A DNA stretch of 64,000 bases from Methanobacterium sp. (lineage in GTDB: Archaea; Methanobacteriota; Methanobacteria; Methanobacteriales; Methanobacteriaceae): contig JADFDH010000001.1 of the NCBI GenBank assembly GCA_018263005.1, positions 310,001 to 374,000 on the forward strand, written 5' to 3'. Each line of letters starts with the position of its first letter. Positions within the stretch are counted from its first letter, which is position 1. This document shows, one piece after another, positions 1-8,686 of the stretch. Both the position numbers and the translations under genes were made by a program. The notes under the pieces were generated by a model, which saw nothing but the letters and a program-made list of their open reading frames with translations, did not search any database and had not been told where the DNA came from.

Positions 1-2
1 TA

Positions 3-494
3 GAATTGGCACGGGTAACCGATCGCTGCATGAGAGAAGCAGGAGTAGTGGATCTGGAAAAATTAGTCATAAAGGAAGGAGAGAAAGTATGGATGATCTT
101 CCTAGATCTACACATAATAGATTATGATGGTAACTTAATGGACGCGGCAGTTTTAGGAAGTATGGCTGCTTTAATGGATACTAAGATACCGGAAGCCCGA
201 ATGGAAGGCGATGAATTAGTAATTGATCGGGAGAAGATGATCCCACTACCCATAAAAGAAAAAGCATTAATGTGTACTTTTGTCAAAATAAACGGTGAAT
301 TGATAGTTGATCCATCACTAGAAGAAGAACAGATAATGAGTGCCCGAATATCCATCGGTATGAGATCAGATAGTAGTATCTGTGCCATGCAAAAAGGTGG
401 AATGCACCCATTAACTAAAGATGAGATAATCAAAGCCGTCTCCAGAACCACGGAAATAACAAAAACTCTCATGGAACATTTACCCCAGAAATGA
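3..494 (+). CDS. rrp42: Exosome complex subunit Rrp42, C-terminal part (cut by window start)
   Basis: The reading frame is open to the left edge, so only the last ~163 residues are present. The text (ELARVTDRCMREAG, then DLHIIDYDGN and SICAMQKGG) matches the RNase PH fold of archaeal Rrp42, the catalytically inactive partner of Rrp41 in the hexameric 3'-5' RNA exosome ring. The next genes (L37Ae, RpoP, Brix, Pcc1, prefoldin beta) are the usual archaeal exosome superoperon, which supports the call. An internal TTG at 6 could be taken for a start, but family length shows that the true start lies outside the window. Confidence 0.93.
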   Translation, partial: ELARVTDRCMREAGVVDLEKLVIKEGEKVWMIFLDLHIIDYDGNLMDAAVLGSMAALMDTKIPEARMEGDELVIDREKMIPLPIKEKALMCTFVKINGELIVDPSLEEEQIMSARISIGMRSDSSICAMQKGGMHPLTKDEIIKAVSRTTEITKTLMEHLPQK

Positions 495-552
495 AAAAAT
501 ATAAAATGACAGAGATCTGTCCATTAGTTTCAAAATAATCAAGGTGATAAAA

Positions 553-822
553 ATGGCAAGAACAAAAAAAGTGGGCGTAACCGGAAGGTTCGGTCCAAGA
601 TACGGTAGAAAAGCAAAAAGAACCGTTAAACAGATTGAAGAAAACATGAAAAAATATCATACCTGCCCTCAATGTGATAGGCCCGCAGTAAAAAGGGTTT
701 CCAGTGGTATTTGGAAATGCCGTAAATGTGATGCTGTATTTACCGGCGGAGCATATCTCCCATCAACCCCTATGGGTAAAACAGCAGCCAGGAACATAAA
801 GAGGATTGTAGGAGGATTATAA
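553..822 (+). CDS. rpl37ae: 50S ribosomal protein L37Ae
   Basis: 89-residue ribosomal protein. It starts MARTKKVG and carries a zinc ribbon with two CxxC knuckles (CPQC about residue 38, CRKC about 56), as in L37Ae/L43e. I chose the ATG at 553 because AAGGTGAT at 541-548 sits just upstream; a GTG at 544 lies inside that ribosome binding site. It follows rrp42 by about 58 bp and ends 1 bp before rpoP, so it belongs to the same superoperon. Confidence 0.95.
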   Translation: MARTKKVGVTGRFGPRYGRKAKRTVKQIEENMKKYHTCPQCDRPAVKRVSSGIWKCRKCDAVFTGGAYLPSTPMGKTAARNIKRIVGGL

Positions 823-823
823 T

Positions 824-955
824 TTGTACAAATGTGCTAAATGCGGTACACTGGTAGACATTAAAGGTTATACTGAATCAAAATGTCCCAGTTGCCGTTA
901 CCGGATCCTTTTTAAGGAAGTACCCCCAGTAAGAAGGGCCTTAAAATCCAGATAA
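824..955 (+). CDS. rpoP: DNA-directed RNA polymerase subunit P (Rpb12-like)
   Basis: A 43-residue protein with a TTG start behind AGGAGG at 810-815, one base after the L37Ae stop. It begins LYKCAKCGTLVD and has the CxxC...CPSC zinc site and basic tail (RRALKSR) of archaeal RpoP, the small Zn-ribbon subunit of RNA polymerase that helps hold the Rpb3/10/11 platform. Size and position directly after L37Ae are typical of archaea. It is easily missed because of its length and TTG start. Confidence 0.93.
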   Translation: MYKCAKCGTLVDIKGYTESKCPSCRYRILFKEVPPVRRALKSR

Positions 956-1018
956 ATATATTTGACATATTTTTATTAGGATCTTTAGATAATCAGATAT
1001 GGTTGGTCACCATCAAAA

Positions 1019-1564
1019 ATGTTGATAACCACATCCAGAAAACCATCACCCCGTAGCAGAACTTTTTCCAAGAATCTGGGAAGAATATTAAATACCAAAT
1101 ATATAAACCGGGGCAAGATGAGTATAAGGGATACTTTGATTAAATCCAAGGTTATGGGCTATAATAGAACCGCTGTTATATCTGAGATGAAGGGAAATCC
1201 CAGTAGAATGGATATTTATGATTCAGATGGTGAATTGAAGCTAAGTCTTAATATCTCAGTTTCTAACCCCATAGCTTCTGGAAGAATAGACAGCAAAAAA
1301 TTACATCTAAAATGGGAATTAGACAATTTAGAGGATTTAAAAAAGGAATTAATTTCTAATCTGGAAATTCCAGAATATGAAGAAGCAGGATCCGAAGATC
1401 AAGCTCTAAAAGAAACTGGTCGAAATATTCCAAACCTTTTAATTGTAAAAGAAGGAGCAAAATGCAGGGCATTATTGGAATTTCATGATCAGCACGGACA
1501 AATAACCGGCTCTAAGATATATATACATCACTTTAAATTAGGTGGTGATGTAAATAGTTCTTAA
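1019..1564 (+). CDS. Brix domain rRNA-processing protein (Imp4-like)
   Basis: 181 residues beginning MLITTSRKPSPRSRTF, the conserved opening of archaeal Brix-domain proteins. These are relatives of eukaryotic Imp4/Rpf1 that act in ribosome assembly, probably by binding rRNA. The motif YINRGKMS lies near residue 30. It sits between rpoP and pcc1 in the conserved superoperon. No strong Shine-Dalgarno is seen; the ATG is chosen because it opens the conserved MLITTSR motif. Confidence 0.88.
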   Translation: MLITTSRKPSPRSRTFSKNLGRILNTKYINRGKMSIRDTLIKSKVMGYNRTAVISEMKGNPSRMDIYDSDGELKLSLNISVSNPIASGRIDSKKLHLKWELDNLEDLKKELISNLEIPEYEEAGSEDQALKETGRNIPNLLIVKEGAKCRALLEFHDQHGQITGSKIYIHHFKLGGDVNSS

Positions 1565-1574
1565 AAATGTTAAC

Positions 1575-1811
1575 ATGCAATTTCATATTGTATTTGAGGA
1601 TGCTCAGGATGCTGAAGTTGTAATTAAGTCATTAGAACCAGAAATTTTAACATCCCCTTCTTCACGGACATCAACAGATTTTAAACTGAAGGATAAAACA
1701 ATAACCATCAACATCCGGGCAGTTGATGTCACATCCCTAAGGGCGTCGGTTAATTCTTATTTAAGATGGATAATGCTTTCTTATGATATAATCAAACTCA
1801 GTAGACATTAA
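1575..1811 (+). CDS. pcc1: KEOPS complex subunit Pcc1
   Basis: A 78-residue Pcc1/CTAG-family protein. The C-terminal segment with DVTSLRASVNSYLRWI is the family signature. In archaea Pcc1 forms the dimer platform that binds Kae1 in KEOPS, the complex that makes the t6A37 modification on ANN-decoding tRNAs. It starts 10 bp after the Brix gene and precedes prefoldin beta, a conserved archaeal order. Confidence 0.87.
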   Translation: MQFHIVFEDAQDAEVVIKSLEPEILTSPSSRTSTDFKLKDKTITINIRAVDVTSLRASVNSYLRWIMLSYDIIKLSRH

Positions 1812-1874
1812 ATGTTTCAATTTGAATGAATATTTCTAAATAAAATACATGCTTAAATATTAGAGGTGAATAAA

Positions 1875-2225
1875 ATGGAAGTTCCACAAAATGTACAACA
1901 TCAAATAGCTCAGTTCCAACAGATGCAACAGCAAGCACAGGCCATATCCATGCAGAAACAGACGGTGGATGTGCAGATCAGAGAAACAGAAAAAGCACTG
2001 GAAGAGCTTAAAAAAGCAGAAGAAGATGAAGATGTTTATAAAACCGCAGGAAACCTGCTAATCAAAGTCAAAAAGGATGATATGGTCCAAGAACTCGAAG
2101 AAAAACTTGAAACACTAAATCTCCGCGAGAAAACAGTGGCTCGCCAGGAAGAAAGAGTAATGAAAAAACTGCAAGAAATGCAAACATCTCTACAACAATC
2201 AATGCAAGGCCCAGGGCCACAGTAA
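1875..2225 (+). CDS. pfdB: Prefoldin subunit beta
   Basis: 116 residues with the coiled-coil/beta-hairpin/coiled-coil pattern of prefoldin beta. The N-terminal helix is Gln-rich (HQIAQFQQMQQQAQAI), the central hairpin is around VYKTAGNLLIKV, and a second charged helix follows. Archaeal prefoldin is an alpha2beta4 'jellyfish' that hands unfolded proteins to the thermosome. The ATG at 1875 follows GAGGTGA at 1862-1868; an in-frame GTG at 1866 lies within this site. Confidence 0.94.
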   Translation: MEVPQNVQHQIAQFQQMQQQAQAISMQKQTVDVQIRETEKALEELKKAEEDEDVYKTAGNLLIKVKKDDMVQELEEKLETLNLREKTVARQEERVMKKLQEMQTSLQQSMQGPGPQ

Positions 2226-2408
2226 GGGTTTTGTTATTGTAAAGAAGCATGATTAATGAGATTTCAGGGTAATTACCTATATTCATTAATTTTTTTTATA
2301 ATTAAACCAATTAATCTTTCAATATTTTTTATATTACCTTCATTCGAAATGATTTCATCTTTTTTTATCTTTAGAAAAGAGTTTAAGTTTCATCTGCTTA
2401 ATAACATT

Positions 2409-2681
2409 ATGAGAAACTTAACTGACCAGGAGCTGGATGTGGTATCTGATTTAGCGGTTGATGCTGTTGAAAAATTTTTATTTTCCCGGATTTCTAAAAA
2501 GGAGATTCTGGATCTACATATTAACGTGGAAATCAGCTATGATGATGTTTTGGATGTGGATATATCTGTGGATATTGATATTGATCCCTTATCAGTGGTT
2601 GATGCAACTAGCATAGTAGAAGAAGCAGTTGATTTTGCTTTAATGAAATTAGATGCTTTTATTGGAGAAAATTATTCTTGA
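2409..2681 (+). CDS. DUF3194 family protein
   Basis: 90 residues starting MRNLTDQELDVVSDLAVDAV, acidic (VDISVDIDIDPLSVVD), matching the archaeal DUF3194 family that usually follows prefoldin beta. Function is unknown. An in-frame ATG at 2256 would add 51 hydrophobic, Phe/Ile-rich residues encoded by intergenic-looking AT-rich DNA, so I take the ATG at 2409. No clear ribosome binding site precedes it. The 183-bp gap after pfdB suggests it may have its own promoter. Confidence 0.75.
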   Translation: MRNLTDQELDVVSDLAVDAVEKFLFSRISKKEILDLHINVEISYDDVLDVDISVDIDIDPLSVVDATSIVEEAVDFALMKLDAFIGENYS

Positions 2682-2724
2682 ATAAAAAAATTATTCCTAA
2701 AAAATTTATTTTATGGTGATTTAA

Positions 2725-3423
2725 TTGATAGAAATTATACCGGTTCTGGATTTGATGTCGGGTGTGGCTGTATCCGGTAAATCAGGTAAGAGAGACACCT
2801 ACCAACCATTGGTAACGGTTTATTCATCATCTTCTGATCCTGTGGAGATCGCTGCTTCTTTGAAAAGACAGGGAGCTAAACGTATCTACATCGCAGACCT
2901 GGATGCTATAGAAGGTGTCGGTTCCAACTTAGATGTTGTGCGGAGGATAAATCATATACTGCCGGTTATGTTAGATTGGGGTGTTAAAGACTTCCAAACA
3001 TTTCAGTTTGCATTGGATTACTCGGATAAGGTTATCATAGCAACGGAAACCCTAAGTAGCATCAGAGATCTGGAAAAAATTACCAAAACATTCACTCCCG
3101 AGAGAATTATTTTCAGTATAGATATTAAGGATGGACAAATCCTAAGCAAACACCTATCACTCGGATTTAACGAGCTTAAACAAGTATTGAAGGATTTGAA
3201 GCTGGAAGAAATCATTCTCCTTGATATTTCTGGTGTGGGAACTCTTAAAAGCTTCAATACTGATCTATTAGATAGATTTATTGATTTTGGAGATTCATTG
3301 ATTCTGGGAGGTGGAGTTACTCCGGAAGATTTTCATCTACATAAGAGGGGAGTGACCAAATTTTTAATAGGCTCTGCCCTACATTCTGGTAAAATAAGCC
3401 TGGACATATTAAATCTATATTGA
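2725..3423 (+). CDS. HisA/HisF-related TIM-barrel protein (COG1411 type)
   Basis: 232 residues, TTG start behind GGTGAT at 2715-2720. It opens EIIPVLDLMSGVAVSGKSG, resembling the HisA phosphate-binding barrel, with IADLDAIEG, LDWGVKD and the C-terminal LILGGGVTPED phosphate-binding loop. It is shorter and more divergent than true HisA, and no histidine genes are nearby. It belongs to the archaeal proFAR-isomerase-related group, for which I know no settled function. A PfkB kinase follows 58 bp downstream, suggesting a shared phosphorylated substrate. Confidence 0.75.
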   Translation: MIEIIPVLDLMSGVAVSGKSGKRDTYQPLVTVYSSSSDPVEIAASLKRQGAKRIYIADLDAIEGVGSNLDVVRRINHILPVMLDWGVKDFQTFQFALDYSDKVIIATETLSSIRDLEKITKTFTPERIIFSIDIKDGQILSKHLSLGFNELKQVLKDLKLEEIILLDISGVGTLKSFNTDLLDRFIDFGDSLILGGGVTPEDFHLHKRGVTKFLIGSALHSGKISLDILNLY

Positions 3424-3481
3424 ATAGATTTGTTTTTTTAATCATCATATTTTATTAAGATTCCATTACAAGAATTGATCT

Positions 3482-4354
3482 ATGGTAAATTTCATGTTGA
3501 TTGGTCCTGTTACCAGGGACAGAATAGTACAGGAAGATGTGATATATGAGTCTGTTGGCGGACCGGTTTATTACCAGTCAGCTGTATTTTCAGCATTCGG
3601 AGTAGATCATACTGTTATAACAGTTCTTGCCGGTGAGGATAAATATTTACTCGATGAATTACCCCCGGAAACTCAAATCATCCCTTTTTACAGCGAAAAA
3701 ACCATGGAATTTGAGAATAAATACCCTCATAATGATCCTAATCACCGATTACAAAGGGCCAAGATACCCCATAATCCCATAAAACCCGATTATTTCACAG
3801 ATATTAACTTGAAAAAATTCGATGCACTGATACTCTCCCCAGTATCACCTTATGATATACCGTTAGGCACCATGGAATATCTCTATAAACAGAACGTCCC
3901 TATCTACCTAGGTGCTCAGGGATATCTTAGAAGAATAGAAGATTCTGAAAATATTGTATTAAAACCCTGGAAAGATCATGAAAACTTTTTAAAGTGGGTT
4001 AAATTCCTTTTTTTAGATGAAAAGGAAGCAAAAATAATAGTAAACAATAATGATTTAAGTTGTAAACAGATCGCAAGGATTTTATCAGGTTTCGGACCGG
4101 ATGAGGTGATTATAACCAGGGGTGATCGTGGTGCTGTAATATATTCTAAAAATAAATATTATAAAGTACCTGTTTTCCCTCCTCAGAAGACGGTTGATCC
4201 TACTGGTTTGGGAGATACTTTCATGGCAGCTTATTTAGTTAAGAAGCTGGAGACAGAAGATCCTGGAGAATGTGCAGAATTCGCTTCCCTTATCTCTTCC
4301 CGTAAAATGGGATATAAAGGTGCTTTTAGGAAAAATATTGGAAATAACTTCTAA
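3482..4354 (+). CDS. PfkB family carbohydrate/nucleoside kinase
   Basis: 290-residue ribokinase-fold protein. The C-terminal signature VDPTGLGDTFMAAYL (about residues 238-252) contains the anion-hole glycines and the catalytic Asp of PfkB kinases. ESVGGPVYYQSAVFSAFG near residue 24 is the N-terminal substrate-side glycine motif. The substrate cannot be read from sequence. It lies directly after the HisA-related gene on the same strand and overlaps a convergent small membrane-protein gene by 4 bp. Confidence 0.82.
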   Translation: MVNFMLIGPVTRDRIVQEDVIYESVGGPVYYQSAVFSAFGVDHTVITVLAGEDKYLLDELPPETQIIPFYSEKTMEFENKYPHNDPNHRLQRAKIPHNPIKPDYFTDINLKKFDALILSPVSPYDIPLGTMEYLYKQNVPIYLGAQGYLRRIEDSENIVLKPWKDHENFLKWVKFLFLDEKEAKIIVNNNDLSCKQIARILSGFGPDEVIITRGDRGAVIYSKNKYYKVPVFPPQKTVDPTGLGDTFMAAYLVKKLETEDPGECAEFASLISSRKMGYKGAFRKNIGNNF

Positions 4355-4545
4355 CTTAAAAAGAAGGGAAGTATTAAGAAGGGGGTTAATGCTGCTATGA
4401 GAAATAGAGCTATTCCAAATAGGGTAAAATCATTTTTTTCATCTATAACGCCTGTAATAACCAATATTATCGCTATAAATGCTAAAATTGGGGGTAAGAT
4501 GTGAGAAAATACTAATGAAAACACTGCTAGTGAACTATATGCCAT
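4351..4545 (-). CDS. Small two-helix membrane protein
   Basis: 64 residues with two predicted transmembrane segments (about 4-31 and 41-63) joined by a short charged loop VIDEKNDF. The ATG is preceded on the minus strand by AGGTGAT (complement of 4551-4557), a strong ribosome binding site. It lies 22 bp after the sortase-like gene stop, so the two may be co-transcribed. I do not recognise a family. Confidence 0.6.
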   Translation of the reverse strand: MAYSSLAVFSLVFSHILPPILAFIAIILVITGVIDEKNDFTLFGIALFLIAALTPFLILPFFLS

Positions 4546-4567
4546 TTTTAATCACCTAATATTTTTT

Positions 4568-5605
4568 TTAAAGTGGTTCAATTGAAATTAACTTACAATG
4601 AACTATCCAGGCTGCTTCGGTGGAGCCGGGCGGATAGCAAGTAACCAGTTTAAGATCTACAATTCCTCCTGGAAATTGGATCGGATTAGTTTTATAATCC
4701 CATTTTATATCTCCATTTGATTCCACCTGGTAAATATATTTTTTCAATGTAAGATAATCATTAATTATAACCTTATCACCGGGTTTAAGCAGATCTATAC
4801 GGGAAAATGGAGCTGAATACATAGTATGATGACCTAATAAACCTATTGAACCACTCTGTGCAGGATAAAAACTTTCCTTATAATGATATACAGAGTTATA
4901 TGCATTTACTGTATCAGCACGGACACCCCAACTAACATTAATGGCGGGGATTGTAACATCAGCCCAGATCTCTTTCTTACCTGGTTTTATAACTGAATTA
5001 ATCTTTAAGCTTTCTTTTATTATTTGAAAACCATGATTGGAGAAAGACTCTTGCATTGCAGATTGGAAATCAAAATAATTTGCTGTAATATCATCTTCAT
5101 CATCTGAAGGATAAATTCTTATTATATTATCCTGTGACTGATTCCAAGGTAGTTTATTGGTGGATTTTACCTTATATGTGTAGATAATACTGTATAGATT
5201 ACCATTTTTAGGTATCCAAACCTCTTTTTGTATGTAAATCATGCCTTTAGAATGTATGAAATAGGTGTTCTCATATGTGGTTTCATTATTTAAAATATTG
5301 ACCTGATGAGATAATAGTCTAAATCCAGAATCATATGCTTCAGTAGTGTTAAGGATGAAGTTGGGAGGTGAATGATAACCTGGTGGTATTACCTGTTTAT
5401 TTACAGATACCTTCAGATCAGGTTTCGGTTCAAATAAAGCAATTTCTGATGGATTTGACCCGGGTTTAATCTGCCAACCATGAGGATAATCAAATGAGAT
5501 TTCACCATCTGCATAGTGTTTGGTGTAGAGATTATTTATTCCAGTGTATGTGGCCAAAACTATAATAATTATGAAAAATATTATGGCTAAATTTTTATTC
5601 AACAA
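4568..5605 (-). CDS. Membrane-anchored sortase-like protein with N-terminal PsbP-like domain
   Basis: 345 residues. A transmembrane anchor spans about 4-22. An extracellular segment follows with ISFDYPHGWQIKPGS, typical of PsbP-like archaeal domains, then a sortase domain from about residue 215. The sortase His lies in GLLGHHTMY (His 259/260) and the Cys in LVTCYPPG (Cys 323). Sortases are membrane transpeptidases that cut and attach surface proteins. No arginine follows Cys 323, so the usual catalytic Arg position is not visible. TTG start behind GAGGG; the second TTG, 3 bp later, is equally possible. Confidence 0.8.
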   Translation of the reverse strand: MLNKNLAIIFFIIIIVLATYTGINNLYTKHYADGEISFDYPHGWQIKPGSNPSEIALFEPKPDLKVSVNKQVIPPGYHSPPNFILNTTEAYDSGFRLLSHQVNILNNETTYENTYFIHSKGMIYIQKEVWIPKNGNLYSIIYTYKVKSTNKLPWNQSQDNIIRIYPSDDEDDITANYFDFQSAMQESFSNHGFQIIKESLKINSVIKPGKKEIWADVTIPAINVSWGVRADTVNAYNSVYHYKESFYPAQSGSIGLLGHHTMYSAPFSRIDLLKPGDKVIINDYLTLKKYIYQVESNGDIKWDYKTNPIQFPGGIVDLKLVTCYPPGSTEAAWIVHCKLISIEPL

Positions 5606-5667
5606 AACCCTCGTTAAATTTCAAATCTTAATAATTCTTGGTATCTGTATTAATCAGAATGATTGAT

Positions 5668-7218
5668 TTAATGATTTTCTAAGATTGTTCTACGCAGCTC
5701 TTTTTCTGATTCTGCTATTATTTCTACCTTTTGAACATGTATATTTCTTTCTTTAAGATATTCTGCAATTTCTACTGGTGTAATATTATCATCAACATCA
5801 ATCATCACTGAATCTGATTCTGAAGAGATTTTAAGGGGACAGAAATCATCAAGAGCATGGAATGCCTGGTCTAATGAATTTGTCTGAATCCGGAAGGTAC
5901 GTGTTTTGTTAGCTATCAATGCTATGTCAATGTTCATTCTTTGCAGGACTATTAAAACATGTTTTTCTAGAGAGTCTTCCAGAACTGAAACGTCAACAGT
6001 GTTTTTGTCCTGAACTATACGCACTGCTTGTGTAATCTGGGCCACGTCACGGGCGTGAGCGAAACTGGGCTCAAGGCCTTCACCCCCATTTCGCTGGGTT
6101 TCATAGACCTTACTGAAACGGTCTAAAACCCCAGCATCGTATTCTTCTCCTAAGTCATCCATGTTTCGTTTAAAAACTTCCACCACATCTTCAACATGAG
6201 GATTTCTAAGGAATATGTGTAAGGGTGCTCTTCTTAAATGGGCTTCATCCATTATACTAATGTCCAAATTGGTGGAAAAAGCGGGTATGAAATGGCTGTG
6301 AACAATTACTGGGATTCCTCTAACGTATATTGCATCTTTCTTGTTTTCCATCGGTACAATAAGACGGTTTAAGATTATTTCATGGTCATCTCTTTGCCGG
6401 CCCAGATCATCCACCAGAAGAACACCGCCATTGGCCTTGATAATTGGTGAGGTCTCATAAACTCCCTTATTCTCATCATAATTGGTTTCAAGTTCCTTTA
6501 AACTGAGTTCTGCACCAGTTAGAACGAAAGGTGCATATATTTTAACCCATCGGGGGTCTTCAGGCTGTTCTGAACATTTTTTATGAAAATCTGGATCGTA
6601 AAGTTGGATCACTCTACCACTAAATTCTATGAACTTGGGAATTACCAGTGGAGGTAATAGTTCGGGCATTTTACTGACGATGAATGTTTTACCTGTTCCT
6701 GGTGGGCCATAAACGAAAATACCTTTACCGATGGTGCATGATTCTATCATACACATTTTAGCATATTCCACACCCACCACATCGTTGAAAGCATTTTCTA
6801 TCACTTCTGACGGTATTTTTATGGGGTATCGGTCTTTCATCTGTAGTTCCATTATTTTGAAGTACTCTTCATATGATACTGGGGCAATTCCTATGTATGG
6901 GTTTTCTTCAACTATTCCTTGGACTTTTGCCCGTCCTTTTTTAGTTATGGTAAACTGAACACTGGAAAATAAAAATCCACCGCTTGTTGGAGCACAGAAA
7001 CCAACTTTCTCCAATTCATTAAGAAATAATTCCATTATATCCCAGTGTATCCCGGTTAATTCATTAATAGTGCTGGTTTTGACGGTTCCATAACTGGATA
7101 TTATCTTTAAAATAAGATCTTTTATGAAAACTTCTGATAAATGAAGTTCTTCCAGGTTGCGTGGTTGTTTAAGATTTTCAAATAGTCTTTCCATTTTAGG
7201 GCCGTGGTAATAATCCAT
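5668..7218 (-). CDS. AAA-type ATPase with N-terminal winged-helix domain
   Basis: 516 residues. The N-terminal ~110 look like a winged helix (GTVKTSTINELTG, then FTITKKGRAKVQ). Walker A GPPGTGKT is at 171-178, Walker B is GGVLLVDDLGRQ near 265, and a C-terminal helical lid follows. The last ~80 residues (RIQTNSLDQAFHALDD onward) look like a separate small alpha/beta domain. ATG behind AAGGTGATGAAAT. I recognise the ATPase superfamily but not a defined role; a DNA- or protein-remodelling function is only inference. Downstream neighbour: the sortase-like gene. Confidence 0.8.
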   Translation of the reverse strand: MDYYHGPKMERLFENLKQPRNLEELHLSEVFIKDLILKIISSYGTVKTSTINELTGIHWDIMELFLNELEKVGFCAPTSGGFLFSSVQFTITKKGRAKVQGIVEENPYIGIAPVSYEEYFKIMELQMKDRYPIKIPSEVIENAFNDVVGVEYAKMCMIESCTIGKGIFVYGPPGTGKTFIVSKMPELLPPLVIPKFIEFSGRVIQLYDPDFHKKCSEQPEDPRWVKIYAPFVLTGAELSLKELETNYDENKGVYETSPIIKANGGVLLVDDLGRQRDDHEIILNRLIVPMENKKDAIYVRGIPVIVHSHFIPAFSTNLDISIMDEAHLRRAPLHIFLRNPHVEDVVEVFKRNMDDLGEEYDAGVLDRFSKVYETQRNGGEGLEPSFAHARDVAQITQAVRIVQDKNTVDVSVLEDSLEKHVLIVLQRMNIDIALIANKTRTFRIQTNSLDQAFHALDDFCPLKISSESDSVMIDVDDNITPVEIAEYLKERNIHVQKVEIIAESEKELRRTILENH

Positions 7219-7268
7219 ATTTCATCACCTTGATTTCAAATTCAAGTTTTAAAGTCGGGATTTAAAGA

Positions 7269-7949
7269 TTAAAGAATTTTTTTAATATCCTGAATATTGG
7301 ACAGTACTTTTAATTCAATATTTCTTTCTTCCAGATATTTCTGTTCATCTTCTGTCAGTTGGGAATTCACTAGGATGGCGTACATACCAGCATTCAATGC
7401 ACCGATTATATCTTCACTGAATTTGTTGCCGATCATTATGGATTTTTCAGCCTTACATCCCATCCTGTCCAATGATTTTTGGAAGATCTTTTTATCTGGT
7501 TTTTCGACACCTGCTTCTTCTGAGGTTATTACTTCATCGAAGAAATGATGCAAACCCAGTCTTATCAGTTTTTCCCATTGTTTAATGGTTATGCCATTGG
7601 ATATAATCCCTAAATGATATCCTTTACTCTTTAAATAAATCAAAGTGGACATAGTTTCAGGGAAAAGTCTCAAGAGTGCGAATTTAACGTTATGATACGT
7701 TATCATCCCTAATGCAATTAGAAGGGGTTTTTCTTCACCATAAACTCTTTTGGTTAGAATATTGAAGTGTTTATCGTAATTTGAGCCTTTTTCTTTAATT
7801 ATTTCTCTGAGTAATTTATAGGCTTCATCCGGGGTTAATGGTAATCCTGCATCAATCATCACATTTATGGCAGCTCTTCTGGCTAATCTCGCGAAATCAG
7901 ATGTATCATATAAAGTATCATCTAAATCAAAAAAAACAGCCTTATTCAT
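7269..7949 (-). CDS. HAD superfamily hydrolase
   Basis: 226 residues with the HAD motifs in order: motif I FFDLDDTLYDT near residue 6, motif II GIISNGI, motif III Lys in EKPDKKIF, and motif IV MIGNKFSEDIIGA. This resembles archaeal TIGR02253-type phosphatases; the substrate is unknown. The ATG at 7949 is preferred over GTG at 7958 because GGGTGT lies at suitable spacing and the family begins at NKAVFFD. It is divergent from no gene and probably monocistronic. Confidence 0.85.
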   Translation of the reverse strand: MNKAVFFDLDDTLYDTSDFARLARRAAINVMIDAGLPLTPDEAYKLLREIIKEKGSNYDKHFNILTKRVYGEEKPLLIALGMITYHNVKFALLRLFPETMSTLIYLKSKGYHLGIISNGITIKQWEKLIRLGLHHFFDEVITSEEAGVEKPDKKIFQKSLDRMGCKAEKSIMIGNKFSEDIIGALNAGMYAILVNSQLTEDEQKYLEERNIELKVLSNIQDIKKIL

Positions 7950-8017
7950 TCTACACACCCGTGAATTTACTCAGTATTTCTCCTGTCAATTTTAATTTAT
8001 AACTTTAATTTTATTAT

Positions 8018-8686
8018 CTAATTGAAAAATGAATCAAGACTACTCTGCTTTTCTTTATGCATGATATCATCTTTTGGATAACCTATCGATTCAATGATCC
8101 TGGAAATTGCTGGTAAAACCTGGTTATCTATGTAATATGAGGGGTCGTACTGGGATATGTCTGCATCTTCCAGGGGTACAGCTCTTTTACTGATGGGTTC
8201 ACGGCCACGTACCACCACATATCTGATTATAGAGCCTGGACCTACTTTCCTGCCCTTTTTAATCGCTAATTTAGCAGCCATTACGTGTGGTGCGCTTTGC
8301 ACGTATTCTTCTGGATTCTTGGTTAATTGGGTGTGGATCACCAGATCTTCCAGGGAGATTTTCCCATTTTTTATATCTTCAATAACATTCCTTACTATTT
8401 TAACTGCTTTTTGGGGTGATCCTTCTTTTAAAAGTGCCATTAAAACTTTTTCCTGGGTTTTTTTAGCAATGGGGGCCCAGTCACGTCTGACTAGTTCGAG
8501 ACCTTTGACTACAATGTTTCCGTCTTGGATTAGGGCGTATCTTTTTTTAGTTACAAAAAAACCTCTCTGGAAAAAACCTTCAAATTCTAATTCCATGCCT
8601 TCTGGAAGGTCACGGTTTATTTCTAATGTAAAATTCTCTGCTTTATCTTTAATTTCGGAAAAGAGATTATTTTCTTTATTATTCAA
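8018..8686 (-). CDS. polB2: DNA polymerase B, C-terminal subunit (split PolB, PolB2)
   Basis: 222 residues corresponding only to the palm/thumb end of an archaeal family-B polymerase: TKKRYALIQDG, GLELVRRDW, then RGREPISKRAVP and QYDPSYYIDNQVLPA. In Methanobacteriales the PolB catalytic chain is known to be encoded as two polypeptides, and this is the small one. The extreme C-terminus QSSLDSFFN is a PCNA-interacting (PIP) box. The TTG start lies inside the end of the S8e gene (8-bp overlap), implying translational coupling. The large subunit is not in this window. Confidence 0.9.
   Translation of the reverse strand: MNNKENNLFSEIKDKAENFTLEINRDLPEGMELEFEGFFQRGFFVTKKRYALIQDGNIVVKGLELVRRDWAPIAKKTQEKVLMALLKEGSPQKAVKIVRNVIEDIKNGKISLEDLVIHTQLTKNPEEYVQSAPHVMAAKLAIKKGRKVGPGSIIRYVVVRGREPISKRAVPLEDADISQYDPSYYIDNQVLPAISRIIESIGYPKDDIMHKEKQSSLDSFFN

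Noticed and set aside
2256..2408. N-terminal extension of the DUF3194 protein
   Set aside because: The 51 extra codons read as AT-rich hydrophobic filler and lie outside the family length; ATG 2409 fits.
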